From: Lachnospiraceae bacterium | GTDB taxonomy: Bacteria; Bacillota_A; Clostridia; Lachnospirales; Lachnospiraceae | NCBI GenBank assembly: GCA_016281675.1 | Contig: JAEEJD010000045.1 | Location: 1-6,677 of the forward strand | Length of the DNA: 6,677 nucleotides | Direction of reading: 5' to 3' | Part shown: positions 5,688 through 6,677 of the stretch, in pieces | Layout: each line of letters begins with the position of its first letter | Position numbering within the stretch: position 1 is the stretch's first letter | Program-made: the position numbers and the translations under genes | The notes under the pieces: generated by a model | Database searches by the model: none | Told to the model about the DNA's origin: nothing | What the model saw: the letters and a program-made list of their open reading frames with translations, nothing else

Positions 5688-6235
5688 TATCTGTTCTTTT
5701 TGGAAAATCGGTCCCGCAGAGGTGCCCAAAATGCATTATCGAACACTTCGTAATCTGACTCGCCGAACCGGAATAAAAGTATTATCGCAAGTATAACGGT
5801 GCATACCGAAACGTACATATCCGCAACGTTAAAGATCGGGAAATTAATGCATGAAATATAGATAAAATCAACAACATAATTCTGGATGACTCTGTCTATC
5901 ATATTGCCGACACCGCCGGCAGCGATAAAGACAAGAAGGATCTCTACAGTCTTGTATTTGGGATCGGCGGGCATATTATATACAAGATATGATATGACAA
6001 GTACTACTATAACGGCTATCGCCAAAAACAGGATCCTGTGACCCGAGAGTATTCCGAAAGCCGCTCCTGTATTACCGTTCGGAAGATAATACAGTTCCAG
6101 AACATTTTTGATGATCGGAACAGGTGCGTTATCCTTAAGTTTGGCAACCGCCCAGATCTTTGATACACGGTCGGCCGCAAGAAGAACCGTAAATAATAAA
6201 ATATCGATTGTTATCCTTTTGAAACGTCCGTTCAT
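5687..6235 (-). CDS. lspA: Lipoprotein signal peptidase (signal peptidase II)
   Basis: An inner-membrane aspartyl protease (EC 3.4.23.36) that cleaves signal peptides from lipid-modified prolipoproteins. The five conserved regions appear in order: DRVSK (22-26), NGNTGAAFG (53-61), GGVGNMIDR (107-115), VVDF (121-124) and FNVADMYV (135-142). The catalytic pair is D114 and D139. Four membrane segments are visible (about 8-22, 66-87, 97-115, 139-157). At 182 residues it is longer than the usual 150-165 because of a charged C-terminal tail from about 158. The start follows the aroB stop by one base, with only a weak GGGAT-like site inside aroB, so coupled translation is likely. Its stop overlaps the rluD start. 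Confidence 0.96.
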   Translation of the reverse strand: MNGRFKRITIDILLFTVLLAADRVSKIWAVAKLKDNAPVPIIKNVLELYYLPNGNTGAAFGILSGHRILFLAIAVIVVLVISYLVYNMPADPKYKTVEILLVFIAAGGVGNMIDRVIQNYVVDFIYISCINFPIFNVADMYVSVCTVILAIILLFRFGESDYEVFDNAFWAPLRDRFSKKNR

Positions 6236-6236
6236 T

Positions 6237-6677
6237 CTAATCCCATTCCACTATCAGGCTGCCGATGGCTTCCATGATCTCGTCTTTCGAAACATCTGAG
6301 ACGATAACTCCTTTTCCTATCTTTTTCAATAATATGAACTTAAGTCCCGAGTCTGTGTTCTTCTTGTCGTGACCTATATTGGAAAACACCTTATCTTTGT
6401 CAAACGGGTCAAGCGAGATCGGAAGTTCAAACGGTACGAACATATCCCTTATCTCATAAAATTCTTCCTTTGACAGCATGGATCTTTTATATGAAATGTA
6501 TGCGGCGGCAACAGAACCGAGCGCAACGCACTCTCCGTGAAAATATTTAAAATCAAAGAACTTCTCAAGCGCGTGCCCTATCGTGTGACCGAAATTAAGG
6601 ATCATTCGTTCGTTTTCCTCGAACGGATCCTTTGTGACATAGAACTGCTTTATTCCGACAGCCCTGTAAAGCATTTC
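6237..6677 (-). CDS. aroB: 3-dehydroquinate synthase, C-terminal part (5' end beyond the window)
   Basis: The enzyme (EC 4.2.3.4) converts DAHP to 3-dehydroquinate, the second step of the shikimate pathway. Only the last 146 codons are present, against about 350 for the whole protein; the frame is open to the right edge and the first in-window ATG (6672-6674) is internal. Numbering from that Met, ILNFGHTIGHALE (25-37) and FHGECVALG (45-53) carry zinc ligands H30 and H46, spaced 16 as in the characterised Aspergillus enzyme (H271 and H287), plus the active-site H34. The later DKKNTDSGLKFILLKKIG matches the usual C-terminal motif. The Glu zinc ligand lies off the edge. It is followed after one base by lspA, an uncommon partner, suggesting an operon mixing aromatic synthesis with envelope and ribosome functions. 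Confidence 0.93.
   Translation of the reverse strand, partial: EMLYRAVGIKQFYVTKDPFEENERMILNFGHTIGHALEKFFDFKYFHGECVALGSVAAAYISYKRSMLSKEEFYEIRDMFVPFELPISLDPFDKDKVFSNIGHDKKNTDSGLKFILLKKIGKGVIVSDVSKDEIMEAIGSLIVEWD

Noticed and set aside
5688..5729. A 14-residue extension of rluD from a TTG codon
   Set aside because: It would overlap the lspA 3' end by more than 40 bases and lacks family support; the TAATG overlap at 5685-5689 is the typical coupled start.

Overview
The window looks like a housekeeping stretch of a Clostridia (Firmicutes) chromosome, most plausibly Lachnospiraceae. This is inferred from moderate GC, strong AGGAGG-type ribosome binding sites, and the style of the proteins (class I IlvC, short IlvB, LspA next to an RluD-type pseudouridine synthase, and a cytidylate-kinase-like start). 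The genus cannot be fixed from the sequence alone. All recognised genes lie on the minus strand, so transcription runs from the right edge to the left. No mobile element, CRISPR array, tRNA or rRNA was seen.

Right part (about 6677 to 4773): the 3' part of aroB (3-dehydroquinate synthase), then lspA (lipoprotein signal peptidase) after a 1-base gap, then an rluD-family 23S rRNA pseudouridine synthase whose ATG overlaps the lspA stop as TAATG. These three are almost certainly one translationally coupled unit.

Middle (about 4772 to 3961): an AT-rich spacer with a plausible promoter leads to an unrecognised 225-residue protein. It has one membrane span near its N-terminus and a long Ala/Ser/Val-rich helical domain that should lie outside the membrane. 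It is followed by a perfect 10-bp GC-rich hairpin with no U-tract, directly ahead of ilvB.

Left part (3935 to 121): a branched-chain amino acid cluster, ilvB - ilvN1 - ilvN2 - ilvC, closed by a strong strand-specific terminator. IlvB and the small subunits make acetolactate or acetohydroxybutyrate, which IlvC rearranges and reduces to the dihydroxy acids leading to valine, isoleucine and leucine. Two things are unusual. There are two complete, diverged small-subunit genes in tandem behind one catalytic subunit. Also, a near-consensus promoter (TTGACA, 17 bp, TACAAT) lies between them, so ilvN2-ilvC can be expressed separately from ilvB-ilvN1. IlvB differs from textbook AHAS at several active-site motifs, including Tyr in place of the specificity Trp. 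IlvC has Tyr where the cofactor-phosphate Arg is usually found.

Left edge (1 to 120): past the terminator are a fresh promoter, a Shine-Dalgarno site and a TTG start opening onto 13 codons that read like the P-loop of the cytidylate-kinase-like family. A new transcription unit therefore begins here and runs off the window. I did not find a wholly new biological system; the most interesting parts are the twin regulatory subunits with their internal promoter and the unidentified membrane protein.
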